Assembly: GCA_028622995.1 (NCBI GenBank)
Contig: JAJQJQ010000011.1
Location: forward strand, 5,738,661 to 5,802,660
Reading direction: 5' to 3'
Source: Panagrolaimus kolymaensis
Taxonomy: Eukaryota > Nematoda > Chromadorea > Rhabditida > Panagrolaimidae
DNA length: 64,000 nt
Notes under the pieces: model-generated
Seen by the model: only the letters and a program-made list of their open reading frames with translations
What the model was told of the DNA's origin: nothing
Databases searched by the model: none
Translations under genes and position numbers: made by a program
Shown here: positions 7,767 to 17,104 of the stretch, piece after piece
How the letters are laid out: each line of letters starts with the position of its first letter
How positions within the stretch are numbered: position 1 is the stretch's first letter

Positions 7767-8552
7767 TTAGTAGTAAGAGTTGCGTGAAGTTGAAACAACA
7801 CGACGACAATGGCGAGCTTGAGATGATGAAGGACGTTTTTCACGACGAGAAAGAGATTTTGATCTTGGATGAATTTCAACTTCTTCAGTATCCGATGTTT
7901 CACTTGTACCATCTAAATCATAAATGAATTTTCTGCGAGCTTTTCGAAGGTCAGGAGATTTTCGATAAACTTTCTTAACTTTGCTTCCATCCATATAAAC
8001 TGCGTTGAGATCAGTATCATCAACAGGAGAAAATATAGTTCGAACTGCTAAATCACTCATTGAAACATCAAGTTCATCTCCAGGAACCATAAGACATTTT
8101 AGGAAGACGAAGAGAACGTTGATTACGTGATTTTCAAGCAGGAGAAACTTTAGATGGAGAAACAAATCGACCTTGAGCATCACGAGGACGAAGACGAACA
8201 GCTTCACGTGTAGCTTCACTTCGGTGTGGATTGACATAAGCACGAGATGGTTTTATTGAACGACAAGAACTCAGTGAACTTCTTGATGAACGACGACGAC
8301 GACGAGTTGATCGAGAGCGACGTGGAGAACGAGCATCTAATTCATCATCATCATGAGCACGTGATATCCCCAATCATCTCCAGCAGTAGCAACCGACCAA
8401 TTGAGAGGACAATTTGATGCAACAAGACTTTAAACGGCATTTGGAGTTCTATTGTTGTTGTTTGGTGTACATTGAGGAGTACGAGATTGAGAACATGAGA
8501 TACCTTGACTTGATTTTGAAGAGCTAAAGTGGCCTTGACCGAATTTGGAAGA
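7767..8552 (-). pseudogene. Broken 3' part of Arg/Ser-rich basic protein gene, copy A
   Basis: Reading on from the stop at 8,553 in the same frame gives more serine-rich sequence (SSKFGQGHFSSSKSSQG, then CTPNNNNRTPNAV), a second TAA, and further sequence. The conserved 3' part follows in another frame: DDDELDARSPRRSRSTRR, SSRSSLSSCRS and RPRDAQGRFVSPSKVSPA, then a TGA at 8,134 where copy B has CGA (Arg). About 110 bases present in B are missing after it, with a frame change. The final part (VDDTDLNA, KVKKVYRKSPDL, EVEIHPRSKSLSRREK) is open to 7,767. Several separate lesions make a full-length product unlikely. The encoded protein was very basic and Arg/Ser-rich, like a nucleic-acid or chromatin protein. 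Confidence 0.7.
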
Positions 8553-9257
8553 TTAAGAGCTTGAAAGATGGCGAAGACGAGTTCCTTTCTTGGCTGAACG
8601 TTGACATTGAGAGTGTGGAATATTACGAATAGATTTGAAGCTTGATTCATGTTGGAATGGACTTTTATCCAAGCCAGAAAGATCGCCCTAAAATATAAAT
8701 TGTGAATGTTGTCATCAAGAATAAAGTAAATTTACGAGGTAGCCACTTTGGTTAAAATTTCTTTCATGCATAGTTCGCTGACGTGAAGGAGGAAGTGATT
8801 TACAATTTGATCGAACGTATAATGGACTTTCATCAGCGTTAGAAAAATCACCCTAAAAACTATTTATTATAGCTATGATAATAGAGAAATAAAAACTTAC
8901 AAAATTGCCACTTTGGTTCAAAGAGCTTTCATCCAAAGTTCGACGATTCTTACGAGCAGTTGAATCACGAAGAGGTTCGAGACCATCATCAAAAACAGCG
9001 GGATAATTACGATAACGACGAGAGCTTATCTTGAGAGAACTTCGACGAGGACCATCACTTTTCCTTTTAGCTTTGCTGTTGCGACGACCGAGAACATTCT
9101 TTCTTCCATTCTTGCTTGATGAAGTTCGAGCAACACGACGACTTTGATTCTTTCGTTGAATGCCAGCTGATGAACCATGGTTGTTTACATCAACAACATC
9201 TTCTTCATTGCTGGTTTCACCATCATCATAACGTTCATTGCGGCGGCGGTAATCCAT
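8553..9257 (-). CDS. 5' part of Arg/Ser-rich basic protein, copy A (202 aa to first stop)
   Basis: Exons 9257-8901, 8852-8736 and 8687-8553 are joined by 48-nt introns with GTAAGT/GTAAAT donors and TTTTAG acceptors, all phase 0. The N terminus (MDYRRRNERYDDGE, then KRKSDGPRRSSLK and ARKNRRTLDESS) is basic and rich in Arg, Ser and Asn. Exons 2 and 3 start alike (GDFSNADESPL and GDLSGLDKSPF), and exons 1 and 2 end alike (SLNQSGNF and FNQSGYL), so the exons look like duplicated repeat units. Translation meets TAA at 8,553 but protein-like sequence continues in frame, so this is probably the front of a larger damaged gene. The 5' exons have no clear match in copy B. No family is recognised. Confidence 0.6.
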
Positions 9258-10338
9258 TTGAAAAATCAGTTGAGTTAAGCTGAGTTTGAATTAGTGTCAA
9301 AAGTGATAATGACTATCAATGAACTTACAAAAAAAAGTTTCATTTTCCTTTTACAACAAAATTTGATGATGAAACAATTTGCATCATTATTTAATGGAAA
9401 AATTGTTTGAAAAGGGAAAAGCCAAATGGAAATTTTCAAAGAGCAAATTATTGCACTTTTGCAAAAGATTACAGTATGTTTTTTAAGGACTTTCTTTGCG
9501 AAATATTAAAGGCGTTTGAAATTTTGCTTCAAGCTTTTTTTAAAGGCATCTTTTATTTTTTAAACTAACTTTTAATCAACTTTTTTTTTATTTTTGGAAT
9601 TTTTGGATTATTCAATGAAAATCTACGAAAAAAGAATTTATATTTTTATAAAATTGTTTACTTTACATAAATCAATAAAATTTAATTAATCGAATTCCAT
9701 GATATAATAATTGATTTCCCGGAGTTGCTGAACATTTTAGCATTTTATTACAATGGATTGAAATGTTTGCATTTATTTCATGATTCCCAACCACAAAGAA
9801 TATAATCAGCAGCTGGTCACCATTTTCTGAATTTCCTGGACAATCTTGTAATTTGCTGTAAGCAATAATTCAAAAGTGCTTTTCCCGCAATACAAATATA
9901 AAGTTCACCACCATTTCATCCATGAACTTGATGGCTATCGTGGGCTCCATTATATTGTTCATAAACGGTGATAACATAAAATCCATAAAGGTTTTAAACA
10001 ATTTAGATAGCAATGTTTTATGGCATTTTGTTGATCATTCGAATAATTTGAGCTTTGACTAATGTAGCAAATATAAACAAACAAACAAACAAATAGCTGA
10101 CAAAACATGGCTATTCGAAAGCTTATGTTATACCTTTGGGTGGTCTTCATTCATTATTTTTATATGGGAGGGGAAAGACCATAAAATCAGAACAAAGAAC
10201 ATCAGAAACATACTTGGAAGTTGATAGATAAAAAAATTTGGGTTACGCGCTGTTTTACTTTGCAGCGATTGTATTTATTTCAAAATTTTATTATCCATTA
10301 AATTTCTGATTATCTTTAAAAGTAATTCACTTGAATTT
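9258..10338. other. Spacer between duplication copies
   Basis: About 1.08 kb lies between the copies. It contains no convincing gene: the frame at 9,959-10,150 (minus) looks like chance opening. The first 100 bases should carry the promoter of the Arg/Ser-rich gene. A short run of caaa repeats lies near 10,075-10,090. Confidence 0.55.
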
Positions 10339-10339
10339 T

Positions 10340-11363
10340 AGTAAAAAGATGACGCTTCTTTTGCCATTTTTGGTATCGAAAATGAATAATAATATTTTAA
10401 CTTTTTGATGTGGAATACATAAATAAAGAAGTGAATGTTATAAAACTGTAATCAAATAGTGAGAAATGAATAGTTTGCGCTTATTTTTGGTTACTAACAG
10501 CAGACGGTGGTGTAGTAATCGAACTTTGTCAATGTTTTTCATTTTCATGAATCATGGTAAAAAAAATTTAAAGCAAGATTAAAGATTTTTCATTATATGT
10601 AACTTTGATTTGGCTAAAAAAGGTAAAGTAAAAAACAGAAGGTTTGTGTAAAAGTTAACCTTTCGATGGCTACTTAAATTCTTGAATATGATACCATAGC
10701 CCAATAATATTCAATAATTAAGCTAAACACATGCGTGTCATAAATATTAGCTAAATTAGTTCTTTTTAAAAATTATTTTAAAAAAAAGGGCAAAGAAGGT
10801 CGATAATTTCATACTGAATCAGCAGAACACCTGCAGCAAAAATAAGACCCGGATTAATTTTTTGAACGACAAAAGTTAAATATCAACAAAAAAACATGAA
10901 TCAAAGAATTTTTTCCTTCCAAGATCGGCCACTTAAATAACATGTAAATAACTCAATGAAATCAAAAAAAAAATCAATGATTGATTTTTTCATATTGATT
11001 TTTTATTAATCCAATAAAGAATAGTTTTAAAATTTGAAAGATAATTGCAACAATCAAGTTACTGTCATCACCATATTTTTTTGAAGTAGCTTGATTTCGG
11101 TAATTAGTTGATTAGATGGATTTTTATTTTTTCTCATTTTCTTTTTCATCATCTTATCCTTGACAATGAAAAAAGTAGTTATTTATCCAGCACATAAATT
11201 CAAGCTATTGCGCAAAAAGTTGTAAAAAATAAATCAATGTAGTTGCGCGGCTTGAAGACGTTGTTGGTCAATGCAATGAGGTAAAAGGAAACGTAAAAAA
11301 GGAGTTCAAACAGCTAAAAATACATGCAGATAAAGTTGTTTGATAGGAAAAAAATGAATGAAT
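10340..11363. other. Conserved non-coding segment, copy B
   Basis: This is the counterpart of 440-1,307, with no supported gene. It includes about 110 bases not found in copy A (about 11,180-11,300). The open frame at 11,306-11,611 (minus) crosses the empty MULE target and is not conserved. Confidence 0.6.
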
Positions 11364-11374
11364 GAAAAAAGGGG
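11364..11374 (+). other. Empty MULE target site
   Basis: The flanks gaatga on the left and taaagaaac on the right match those on either side of the MULE in copy A, with a single gaaaaaagggg between them. This is the pre-insertion state and confirms the target duplication. Confidence 0.8.
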
Positions 11375-11558
11375 TAAAGAAACAATATCACTTTTGGAGG
11401 AAAATTCGTCACAAAGCTTATGCGACGAAGAAAATTTGATTTGTAGCAAAGAAATGAAAAGATAGAGTAAAATTAGAATTCTGCGATGTTTAAAAACTTT
11501 TAAAAAATTTATTTGTAACCATGCTGCATAAAAAAAGGATACATTGGGAATGAATTCT

Positions 11559-11729
11559 TTAATGTTTATTTTGTTGCAACTCTTTTGTTTCCAAAATTTT
11601 GGAACATTCATTGCATATTTTAGTTTTTTGCTTTTCCTTTTGAGTTTCTTGCAAATCTAAAACTTATATTTTTCTGGTTTTATTTTCTTTGAAAAATCAA
11701 ATTTTTTTTGAAATAAAAATTATGGACAT
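11559..11729 (-). pseudogene. Decayed small-peptide gene, copy B
   Basis: The ATG and first six codons match copy A (MSIIFI), then a stop follows and the hydrophobic stretch is lost. The 3' part is still readable in one frame (VLDLQETQKEKQK, KICNECSKILE) to a TAA at 11,559. In the front half, small deletions have destroyed the frame. The retained C-terminal frame argues that the ancestral sequence was coding. Confidence 0.5.
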
Positions 11730-11927
11730 GTGAAAAAAGAAGAAGAAAAGAAATTGCCGCCTTTTTTGTTGTTGTTTTATGAATGGAAATGAAGAAGAAA
11801 GAAAAGAGAAATGGTTGATTTTTTTTTATGAAGATGATTTTTGCAAGAATAAAATGTGAGTTTTGTTTTTGGCTTTTTCTTTCCTATTTTTCAAATGACT
11901 TCTTTTTTGTTTTGTTAATAAAAATAG

Positions 11928-11933
11928 TTTATT
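11928..11933 (-). terminator. Poly(A) signal AATAAA for the coiled-coil gene, copy B
   Basis: The hexamer lies about 30 nt past the stop at 11,963, the same spacing as in copy A. Confidence 0.65.
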
Positions 11934-11962
11934 CAAAAGCATATTAAAAAGTTCATGAAGAA

Positions 11963-12418
11963 TTAAATATTAAAATCAGCTCGCATAGCTTTGTCCGTGA
12001 TTCGGCGAAGCTTTAAGAGATGCCATTCAATGAAGTTTGAGATATTTTCAAAAGCATATGAGACTTCAAGAGCTTCCACTTCAATGTTGATAAAGTCCGA
12101 AGGCTTGTAAGTTGGTCGAGTAGTTGGTGGTTCAGGTTGGATGATTGCTGAGAATAATTTTGATTTTTGTAAAAGTTCTTCAGCTTTCATCAGATCTTCA
12201 GTGAAGTGATTGTGCTCGTTTAAAAGCTTTTGACCTTCGGTGATTTTTAAGAACAGTTCATCACGTCGATTATTCATAACTTCGATGATGGAACAAAGAT
12301 CTTCCATTGCTTGAATCAATTCATATACTTTATCGACTACTTCTAAAATTAATAATCTTTTAGAAGTGTATATTTTATTTACAATTTTATATATTTTTTT
12401 ATTAAGAATTTGGGGCAT
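11963..12418 (-). CDS. Coiled-coil protein of unknown function (151 aa), copy B
   Basis: This is the full-length paralogue of 4,526-4,981, the same length with no gap. Some forty residues differ, concentrated between about residues 30 and 120 (for example around KSKLFSAIIQPEPP), while the C-terminal 26 residues are identical to copy A. The protein is mainly helical, with a likely coiled coil in residues about 25-90. It follows the FLYWCH-TQ gene on the same strand with about 260 bases between. No domain is recognised. Keeping a full frame in both copies despite strong divergence suggests selection on the protein. Confidence 0.7.
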   Translation of the reverse strand: MPQILNKKIYKIVNKIYTSKRLLILEVVDKVYELIQAMEDLCSIIEVMNNRRDELFLKITEGQKLLNEHNHFTEDLMKAEELLQKSKLFSAIIQPEPPTTRPTYKPSDFINIEVEALEVSYAFENISNFIEWHLLKLRRITDKAMRADFNI

Positions 12419-12576
12419 ATTTGTTAGTAATTATAAGTAATATGTATTTGGGATCGGACATGCCAGCACTGAAGTGAATACTTGCTCGGTGGTCTTGTCG
12501 ATATCTTTGTTTTACAGTTACTTAACAAAAACCATCAAAATGCTCCTTCACCATTCCTTCATCGCGTTCGATATCA

Positions 12577-12684
12577 ATTTCATTTGGATTCGTTAAGCGA
12601 ATAGTTTTGAATCTGCCAGGGGAGAATAAAGTCAAGTTTCGAGACTGTGACTGAATTTCCGAGTGGACCGATTGAAACATTCAT
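12577..12684 (-). pseudogene. Interrupted spacer frame, copy B
   Basis: The frame that opens MNVSIGPLGN is the same as in copy A but ends at TGA after 35 codons because of one extra base near 12,580. Beyond the insertion the continuation (EIDIERDEGMVKEHFDG) is open in the next frame. Either copy B is a damaged short gene, or the frame in copy A is accidental. Confidence 0.35.
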
Positions 12685-14359
12685 GAGTTTGGGCTTAAGT
12701 CATCCTGAAAATTGATATCTATAAAGAAAATATTATTTCATTATAAAATAATTTACCTTTCATTCCATGTTCACTTTTGAAGTATTCTTTCGCGCGTTCA
12801 ATCCACGTTGTTTTACAGTTTTGAACCATTTTCTTCTTTTCAAATCCCATTGCCATTTCATTTAAACAAGAAGCATCTAACTTCATCATATCTTTAATTG
12901 CTTCATTCACGACCTTGTGATTTGGGCTAAAATAAAAAAAACATTAACTTCTCAATGATTGAAAAAAATACATACATGATGTTGTTATATAAATTTTTCA
13001 AAATGTCTTCCAATTTGACAACACATTTTTCACCAGCTTTAAAACTTTCAAACTTTTCTTCCCAATCATCTTCTACCCATAGTTCCAATCCACGAAGCTT
13101 TTCTATTTTCTCAATCATCTTTTTTACCTTTAACTTTGCTAATTCTTCTTTGCTTATGAGTTCAGAAGTACCTAAAAGTATTTTGGATGAGAAATATCGA
13201 AATTTTTTAACTGACATATCAACTGTATATATAAGTATATAGTACTTATATGGTTTTGAATAAATTAAAATTTATAAAAAAGCTGTACTAAAATAAACCA
13301 ACCATTTTCATTTCCTTCTTTCATTGCCGTTTCAGCATCACTTTGAGCTTTCTTTGCAGCTTCAACAAATTTCTTTCGATTCACGATATAATAGTATAAG
13401 AATCCCAAAAAATTCCAAAGCTTTTTTTCAACTTCTTTGACGAAGGTGGCAGCTTTCAAGTGATTGATACATGAATCAAAGATGTATGATGATGATGGCG
13501 AAATATGAAGAAAAGAAACTCCAAAATTTGTGTTCGTTCTTTTTGGGTCAATATCATTTGGAGGAGAATCTTGTTGTCGCTTTCTTGTAGCAACCTTTGA
13601 AAAGCATGTTTGAAACGAATCATCGTCATCAGTCGAACCAAGACCTCCATATGCATTCATGAATTGTGTTACATCTGTTTTACCTTGAGTTGAACCTTCT
13701 CCACCTTCTGCTTCCATTGGCTGTGTTTTATCAATTTCTTCTTGAGTTGAACCAACTCCACCTTCATTATCTTCTGCTTCCATTGGCTGCGTTTTATCTG
13801 TTGTATCTTGAGTTGCATCAACTCCACCTTCCATACCTTCTGCATCCATGCGTTGTGTTTTATCTGTTTCTTGTTGAGTTGAATCAACATCATACAAAAT
13901 TTGCGTCACGAAGCTCGGATTTTCGGGAACGTCGAAATCAAACATTTCATTATCACCACCAGCATTTCGAGCAATATCACTTGCATCATCCGGAGTAACA
14001 ACATTAACTGTTGCACCGCCGTCAGCATTGCGAATAGCTTTGCAGTTCTTCTTGCGATGAGGATTTGATGAAATAACTTTAAGCTGAATTTTTTCTGCTC
14101 GCCAATTCTTTAATTCGGTCGTAATCGTTGATTTACACCTAAAGATTTGTTTAGAAATAAAACGGACTAATGAAAGCTAACCATTTGCAAGTCCATGTAA
14201 TTGAATTTGCTTTCATTTGATCATTTTTGTGGTGATAAATGATGCCATTATACCGCAAAAGAAAACCTTTTTTGCCGTTTCCCATATCTTCTGTGACAGC
14301 ATGACCTGTAAGAAAAATTAATTTTAAAAAAAATTATAAAAAAACGTACCAAAAGACAT
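12681..14359 (-). CDS. FLYWCH-like zinc-finger protein with TQ-repeat cluster, copy B (about 457 aa)
   Basis: The six-exon model is 14359-14350, 14305 to about 14182, 14138-13303, 13171-12976, 12926-12757 and 12718-12681; exons 4, 5 and 6 have the same lengths as in copy A. The N terminus reads GKKGFLLRYNGIIYHHK, then TWTCKWCK (Cys43, Cys46) and NPHRKKNCK (His72, Cys77), a FLYWCH-like finger that differs greatly from copy A. The next 25 residues (KAIRNADGGATVNVV and on) are almost identical to copy A. Four TQ repeats cover residues about 132-213. The helical C-terminal region (KKLWNFLGFLYYYIVNRKKF, KLKVKKMIEKIEKLRGLEL) ends DDLSPNS. Introns are 38-131 nt. The exon 2 end may be one base off. 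Confidence 0.75.
13634..13879 (-). repeat. Coding tandem repeats (TQ units), copy B
   Basis: Four units of 19-22 residues occur. The first three carry a DKTQ core; in the fourth it becomes DVTQ. After it the acidic TDDDDSFQTCF stretch leads into the next region. Confidence 0.8.
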
Positions 14360-14934
14360 TTTGATATATTTGATTTACGAGTTAAAACAATTTTAAGTTT
14401 TCCGATAAAGTTACGGTAGCGAGCAAATGATATTTTATAAAAAACGGGGACGGTATTTAATTTATTTAAATTTCAATAAAGAAAAATGAAAAAAAAATGA
14501 AATTTCTCAAAATGATGAAGGTAAAAGGGTTTTTAAACTTTTTATGTTGATGAAAATCAAAAAACATTTTTTTTATTTGTGCTGCCAAATTCAAATATTT
14601 AGATTTAATTAACTAATAGTGAAATAAAAATATTTTAGTCAATTTTTCGAACAATTGTTTAAACAAGAAGGCAAAATTTTAAAAAGCTTATTAATTTGAA
14701 AATCGATAAAAAGAGAAAAAACAAAAAGCAAAATATAATGAAATAATTAATATGTTGTTTTTTCAAGTTAATGCAATAAGACATCGAAATTTGTCTTCAT
14801 TTAAGGTTTTTAGAATTCAGTACATCATTTTTTTTCGTTTAATCCAATAATTGTTTATATATTCCTGTAAACCAACAAAAGCATTATAAACCTTAGGCGA
14901 ATGAATACAAGTAAATATAATGTTCATTGCATCC
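14360..14934. other. Intergenic region left of the MITE, copy B
   Basis: No gene is seen. The DNA is AT-rich with long A and T tracts and should contain the promoter of the FLYWCH-TQ gene in its first few hundred bases. Confidence 0.5.
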
Positions 14935-14938
14935 TTAA

Positions 14939-15129
14939 AGGGACATAGCTATTTCATGCCTTTTCAAAAATTTCGATACTGGGGCTGATAGGAACAGTCG
15001 GGGCGGCGCGTGTTTGAATTACCGTGTCACTTCTGTCTTACACGGTAATTCAAACACGCGCCTTACCAAGTGTAACTTTCAGTGCCCGCAAACGAAATTT
15101 CAAAAAAGGCATGAAATAGCTATGTACCT
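14939..15129. mobile_element. TTAA-flanked MITE with strong hairpin, 191 bp
   Basis: TTAA occurs at 14,935-14,938 and 15,130-15,133. Between them are terminal inverted repeats of about 37 bp, one beginning agggacatagctatttcatg and the other aggtacatagctatttcatg when read inward. The centre holds a second inverted repeat with 23-bp arms (ggcgcgtgtttgaattaccg core) around a 12-base loop. It is much richer in GC than its surroundings. TTAA targets are typical of piggyBac and Kolobok elements; the family is inferred. No protein is encoded. It is absent from copy A. Confidence 0.8.
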
Positions 15130-15241
15130 TTAAACGTTTTATAAAAAAAATTCCACTGTTAATTTTTCAATTAATTTTTTATTTAGTTCATAGAATAATA
15201 AAAAAAGTAATGTATTTGAGATGTAAGAAAGAATAAAAATG

Positions 15242-15360
15242 TAAAATTCAAAACTTTTTTATTTTCAATCTCGCATATATTTTTTTGACAGGAATACGCT
15301 TAAAAAATGGCAAATATATTATTGAAAAATAAAACTCTCCGAGTCCCTTAGATTCTAAGT
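15242..15360 (+). repeat. Lone satellite-like monomer
   Basis: This piece reads like Sat2 in orientation and shares attcaaaactttttta, gacaggaatacgc and actctccgagtccctt blocks with both arrays. Some positions match Sat1 (caatctcgcat, gagtccctt) and others match Sat2 (ggaatacgc). It looks like an intermediate or ancestral copy outside the arrays. Confidence 0.75.
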
Positions 15361-15489
15361 TTCAAAATCATATACCAGTTTGTTTTTTACTACCAAATTT
15401 ACAATTTTTATATGTATTTTTATTTTGATATTTTTATTTTCACTTTTTAACCATTGCTTTAATAATTGCGTAATGTTAGAATTATAAGA

Positions 15490-15495
15490 TTTATT
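15490..15495 (-). terminator. Poly(A) signal AATAAA of the Arg/Ser-rich gene, copy B
   Basis: The hexamer lies about 50 nt past the stop at 15,544, as in copy A. The surrounding tttatttcttaaattagc is shared by both copies. Confidence 0.6.
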
Positions 15496-15543
15496 TCTTA
15501 AATTAGCACAGTAAATTTACAAAACATAGAGAAATTCGAGTTA

Positions 15544-16582
15544 TCAGTAGTAAGAGTTACGTGAAGCTGAAACAACACGACGACGAGGAGCTTGAGATGA
15601 TGAAGGATGCTTTTCACGACGAGAAAGAGATTTTGATCTTGGATGAATTTCAACTTCTTCAGTATCCGATGTTTCTGTTGTATCATCTAAATCATAAATA
15701 AATTTTTTGCCAGCTTTTAGAAGGTCAGGAGATTTTCGATAAACTTTCTTAACTTTGCGTCCATCCATTAATTCTGCGTTGAGATCAGTATCATCAACAG
15801 GAAATTGTAAAGTTCGAAAACCTTTTGGAAGTTATGGCGATACATCGATCATTGAGACATTGACTTCGGCTTCAGAAGCACTAGAAAATCTAGGAGATTT
15901 AGTCTTCTTTCGTTTTTGAACAAGTGATTTTCGAGCATTTTTAACACTTTCATCATCTTCAGAACCATAAGATAATTCAGGAATACGAAGAGAACGTTGA
16001 TTAGGTGATTTTCGAGCAGGAGAAACTTTAGATGGAGAAACAAATCGACCTTGAGCATCACGAGGACGAAGACGAACAGCTTCACGTGTAGCAGCTTCAC
16101 TTCGGCGGGGATTGACATCAACACGAGGAGATAATTTTCTTGAACGACGAGAACTCATTGAACTTCTTGATGAACGACGACGATGAGTAACAGGAAATGA
16201 ATCACGAGTTGATCGAGAGCGACGACGTGGAGAACGAGCATCTAAATCATCATCACGAGAACGATTGATCTTTTGGCCACCTTTCAATCCACCTCGAAGA
16301 AGTAGAACCTGAAAACCAAACATTCCATTATTTTTTAATATAAAACAAAAAACAAAAATCTCTCATCTTCAGGAATACGAATATATCGAGATGATATTGT
16401 CATACGTGCAAGTTTTTGACATCGTTCAGGACCAGGAGTTGGAACACGTTTGAATAAACAAACCCATCATCATTACCATCACGATATGGAGATTCAGCAT
16501 CAACAAAGCTAACACTTCGATGAGATTTGCGAGTTGGTGTACTTTGACGAGATGAGCGAGTTCCTGTACTTCTATGAGACAT
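15544..16582 (-). pseudogene. Arg/Ser-rich basic protein gene, copy B, broken
   Basis: The start at 16,582 gives MSHRSTGTRSSRQSTPTRKS and continues to about 16,460, where a frameshift separates it from KRVPTPGPERCQKLARM and SSRYIRIPEDE, which follow in another frame. No GT donor is seen after that, yet a good acceptor (ggttttcag) stands at about 16,310. The next exon reads RSRDDDLDARSPRRRSRSTR, SSRSSMSSRRSRKLS and RPRDAQGRFVSPSKVSPARK, then RKKTKSPRFSSASEAEVN. A TAA at 15,832 interrupts it, and the same frame continues through LPKGFRTLQFPVDD to SRNSYY at 15,544. The frame is otherwise well kept, so decay is recent or some products are still made. N-terminal exons differ from copy A. A chromatin or RNA-binding role is a guess from composition. 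Confidence 0.65.
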
Positions 16583-17104
16583 GAAGAGAGCAGACAGTTG
16601 ACGAAAATCAGTTTTTTGCCAGCAAATGAAGCATTTTCATAGATCGATCGAAATTTCTTATATAACCTTTATAAAAAAATTAACATAATAAATAAAAAAC
16701 CATTTTTGATGGGAAAGTTGATAGTAAAATTTCTGAAGCTAAATTATGAAAGGTAAAAAAACTTTTGAAGGAAAAGAAGATGTTTGGATTCGAAAAGGAA
16801 GGAAGAAGTTTATGATTCTCTAAGGCTAAAAACTTTTTTCATTGTAAGATAATGTCGCTTTTTGGTTGCTGAAAATGTCATTAGATTGGAATATTACTAA
16901 TATTAAATCAAACTATTTAGATGAGTAATTAATAAACTTCATATTATTATTTTCTTTTCTTTTTTGGTAGTATATTTTCAAGCTAAAATATAAAAAACAA
17001 ATATAAATAAATCAGAAGTAAAAAAATATTTCCAAAAACCGTCTACCTCTTTATCTCGTCTTTGTCTCATAGAAGAAAATGGAGGAAAATTCTTTTTTTC
17101 TTTG
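16583..17104. other. Non-coding transition to the satellite
   Basis: About 520 bases of AT-rich DNA without a supported gene. It should hold the promoter of the copy-B Arg/Ser-rich gene. The last bases grade into a divergent first Sat1 unit. Confidence 0.5.

Larger units (their letters stand above)
437..8380. repeat. Segmental duplication, copy A
   Basis: From about 437 this segment matches 10,340 onward in the same order and orientation, through the small peptide, the 151-residue coiled-coil gene, the FLYWCH-TQ gene and the 3' part of the Arg/Ser-rich gene. Homology seems to stop near 8,380, where the 5' exons of the Arg/Ser-rich gene differ between copies. Copy A is longer mainly because it holds the transposon at 1,318-3,914. 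Similarity is uneven: some stretches look identical, others are heavily changed. The borders were placed by eye and may be off by tens of bases. Confidence 0.85.
10339..16320. repeat. Segmental duplication, copy B
   Basis: This is the tandem partner of 437-8,380 in the same orientation. It lacks the MULE, has shorter TQ repeats, and carries a 191-bp MITE plus a lone satellite-like monomer in the space between the FLYWCH-TQ and Arg/Ser-rich genes. Damage here includes the small peptide start, the spacer frame and the Arg/Ser-rich gene. Confidence 0.85.

Noticed and set aside
12955..13242. Plus-strand frame of 95 codons
   Set aside because: It lies antisense to exon 4 of the copy-B FLYWCH-TQ gene and has no equivalent in copy A.
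15849..16124. 91-codon minus-strand Leu/Val-rich frame
   Set aside because: It is an out-of-frame reading of the Arg/Ser-rich exon, whose proper frame is conserved between copies.
7767..16582. Non-standard genetic code to explain in-frame stops
   Set aside because: Both TAA and TGA occur as interruptions only in the Arg/Ser-rich genes; the other genes end normally at TAA or TGA and need no recoding.
1..17104. tRNA, rRNA or other structural RNA genes
   Set aside because: No cloverleaf with conserved A and B boxes, or rRNA-like segment, was found; the only strong hairpin is the MITE.
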